Source of the DNA: an uncultured Bacteroidaceae bacterium
GTDB lineage: Bacteria; Bacteroidota; Bacteroidia; Bacteroidales; Bacteroidaceae
DNA: 64,000 bases
Reading direction: 5' to 3'
Assembly: GCA_905233765.1 (NCBI GenBank)
Contig: CAJOCU010000006.1
Coordinates: 1-64,000 of the forward strand
Each line of letters opens with the position of its first letter. The first letter of the stretch is position 1. The position numbers were made by a program, and so were the translations under genes. Below are positions 62,168 through 64,000 of the stretch, in pieces. Under the pieces are notes generated by a model. It had not been told where the DNA came from. It made no database searches and saw only the letters and a program-made list of their open reading frames with translations.

Positions 62168-64000
62168 TTGCAATCCTTTTCGCTGTCTTCCAAATTAAAC
62201 TTGATGGGATGTTCCACCTTCTCCTTGAGTAGCGCGAGGTCGAGCACCTGCAGGACATTCTCGACATAGTGGAAGGTGAGGCCGGCGACATACATTGCAT
62301 CGATGGCCTCGATGTCCTTGCGGTTGTCCTGGCAGAGGATGATGTCCTTGATGCCTGCGCGTTTGGCCGCGAGGATTTTCTCCTTGATGCCGCCCACGGG
62401 CAGCACCTTGCCGCGCAGCGTGATTTCGCCCGTCATGGCGATGCTGTGGCGCACCTTGCGCTGTGTGAGTGCCGAGGCGAGGGAGGTCGCCATCGTGATG
62501 CCGGCACTGGGACCGTCCTTGGGCACGGCGCCCTCAGGCACGTGGATGTGGAGGTTGTAGTTGTCGAAGATGCGCATATCCACGCCGATTTCCTCAGCAT
62601 GAGCCTTGATGAACTCAAGCGCCAGCACAGCCGACTCCTTCATCACATCGCCCAGGTTGCCAGTGAGCGTGAGCTTTTGACCCTTGCCGCGACTGAGGCT
62701 GGTCTCGATGAAGAGGATCTCGCCGCCAACGCTGGTCCATGCCAGTCCTGTGACGACACCTGCGAAGCCGTTGCCTTGGTAGATGTCGCGCTGGAACTTG
62801 GGCTTACCCAGCAGCTGCTCGATATCCTCGGGCGTCACGCTCTTGAACGGCCATTCGCCGTTGCGCTCATGGGCGAGCACCATCTTGCGGAACAAGCGGT
62901 CGAGCTCTTTCTCCAAGCCGCGAACGCCACTCTCGCGGGTGTATTTCTCGATGAGGAACTCCAAAGCAGCTTTGTTGAGTTTAATGTCTTTGTCGTCCTT
63001 CAGGCCACAACCTTCCTTGACGCGAGGAACCAGATGACGTTTGGCAATCTGAATCTTCTCATCGGTGATATAGCCGTTCACCTCGATGAGCTCCATTCTG
63101 TCCAGCAGCGGACGTGGGATGCTGCCGATGGTGTTGGCCGTGGCAATGAACATCACATCAGAGAGGTCCACGTCCACTTCGAGGAAGTTATCGTGGAAGG
63201 CTTTGTTCTGTTCTGGGTCGAGCACTTCGAGCAGTGCGCTGGCAGGGTCGCCGTTGTGTGTGTTTTCCGTGATCTTGTCAATCTCGTCGAGCACGAAGAC
63301 GGGGTTGCTACTGTCGGCTTTGATGAGACTCTTGATGATGCGGCCAGGCATCGCGCCGATGTAGGTGCGACGATGTCCACGAATCTCTGCCTCGTCATGC
63401 AGACCGCCCAACGAAGCACGCACATATTTGCGCCCCATCGCGTCGGCGATGCTGCGGCACAGCGATGTCTTGCCCACGCCCGGAGGACCATAGAGGCAGA
63501 GGATGGTGGGCCGCGCCTTGTCGTGGCTGAAGTAGCGCACAGCGATATGCTCCAGGATGCGCTCCTTCACCTCCTTCATGCCGTAGTGGTTCTTCTCCAG
63601 GATGCGCTCGGCCTTCGGCAGGTTGTAGTTGCATTGGGTGCGCTTGTTCCAAGGAATTTGCACAAGTGTCTCGAGATAGGTGAGGAGCACCTGATAGTCA
63701 GGACTCTGCGGATTCATGCGCTCGAGTTTGGAGAGCTCGTTGTTGAAAGTCTCGCGGACGGGGCCCGACATGGGCAGACTGTGAGCGCGCTGGCGCAGCT
63801 TGGCGATGTCGTCCGAGGGCGCATTGCCGAGTTCCTCCTGAATGTTCTGTAACTGCTTTTGTAGGAAGTAGTCGCGTTGTTGCTTGTCAATATCCACCTG
63901 TGTCCGCTGACGGATGTCGCTGCGGATGCGAGCGTACTGCGTCTCGCGCGACACCTCGCGCAGCAGGTCCGTAGCACGTTGGATAGGACTCATCTCGCGC
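62164..64000 (-). CDS. lon: Lon protease, C-terminal part (5' end outside window)
   Basis: About 612 residues are visible; the N-terminal domain lies beyond base 64000. ATP-dependent cytoplasmic protease. Seen: the helical segment [18 protein letters not shown], Walker [10 protein letters not shown], Walker [10 protein letters not shown], sensor regions, and the protease domain with Ser in KDGPSAG and Lys in [14 protein letters not shown] (the Ser-Lys dyad). The stop overlaps the tgt ATG. It heads a compact run lon-tgt-lptF/G-helicase. Confidence 0.95.
   Translation of the reverse strand, partial: REMSPIQRATDLLREVSRETQYARIRSDIRQRTQVDIDKQQRDYFLQKQLQNIQEELGNAPSDDIAKLRQRAHSLPMSGPVRETFNNELSKLERMNPQSPDYQVLLTYLETLVQIPWNKRTQCNYNLPKAERILEKNHYGMKEVKERILEHIAVRYFSHDKARPTILCLYGPPGVGKTSLCRSIADAMGRKYVRASLGGLHDEAEIRGHRRTYIGAMPGRIIKSLIKADSSNPVFVLDEIDKITENTHNGDPASALLEVLDPEQNKAFHDNFLEVDVDLSDVMFIATANTIGSIPRPLLDRMELIEVNGYITDEKIQIAKRHLVPRVKEGCGLKDDKDIKLNKAALEFLIEKYTRESGVRGLEKELDRLFRKMVLAHERNGEWPFKSVTPEDIEQLLGKPKFQRDIYQGNGFAGVVTGLAWTSVGGEILFIETSLSRGKGQKLTLTGNLGDVMKESAVLALEFIKAHAEEIGVDMRIFDNYNLHIHVPEGAVPKDGPSAGITMATSLASALTQRKVRHSIAMTGEITLRGKVLPVGGIKEKILAAKRAGIKDIILCQDNRKDIEAIDAMYVAGLTFHYVENVLQVLDLALLKEKVEHPIKFNLEDSEKDCK

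Noticed and set aside
62269..63852. 527-codon plus-strand open frame
   Set aside because: Antisense to lon; no family motif.

Overview
The window looks like chromosome from a member of the Bacteroidales, most likely Prevotellaceae. The evidence is a set of TAnnTTTG -7 promoter boxes (at least fourteen good examples), a type IX secretion C-terminal signal on a secreted protease, outer-membrane barrels of Bacteroidetes type, a PCMD-domain protein, a DUF4301 protein, a PPi-dependent phosphofructokinase and a eukaryote-like glycogen branching enzyme. The genus is inferred, not shown. I see no rRNA, insertion sequence, phage gene or CRISPR array.

Bases 1-10700 are the least ordinary part. They hold a large CHASE2-caspase-Sel1 membrane protein with a small secreted Cys/Gly-rich protein behind it, an unrecognised secreted coiled-coil protein followed by an orphan membrane reading frame, a Sel1-type protein divergent from a three-module CbxX/SpoVK-like AAA+ ATPase, and a membrane protein carrying a complete PARP-like H-Y-E ADP-ribosyltransferase domain. 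These families recur in bacterial signalling and conflict systems. Whether they work together here is inference.

Bases 10800-26814 are mainly housekeeping: MgtC, a VanX-like dipeptidase, tRNA-Arg, DUF4301, a long RelA/SpoT homologue with a degenerate hydrolase site, a 14-unit MORN protein, YhcH, GlgB, a His-rich TonB receptor, riboflavin synthase, GlnS and a TPR protein. From 40908 down to 26821 a tightly packed minus-strand run carries an RND efflux pump, then hisH-hisA-hisF-hisIE, ftsE, lysC, lysA, a GT2 glycosyltransferase and a DedA protein. DsbD and a 1545-residue papain-like T9SS cargo follow as a probable pair (45736-47805 and 41048-45685).

From 47964 on the plus strand come an outer-membrane barrel, pfp, a membrane-anchored GH25 lysozyme, a PCMD protein, nspC, three tRNAs (Gly, Leu, Leu) and a CobW/COG0523 GTPase with a long Asp/His tract. 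The right end is a minus-strand run: lon (5' end outside the window), tgt, an LptF/G permease, a DEAD-box helicase, a secreted protein and a low-molecular-weight tyrosine phosphatase.

Two kinds of small repeat run through the window and are not explained by the genes. One is a family of 7-bp tandem arrays (xTTTxAA-like units) between genes and twice in frame inside nspC. The other is a GC-rich palindromic element found around the efflux outer-membrane gene start and twice in frame inside dsbD.
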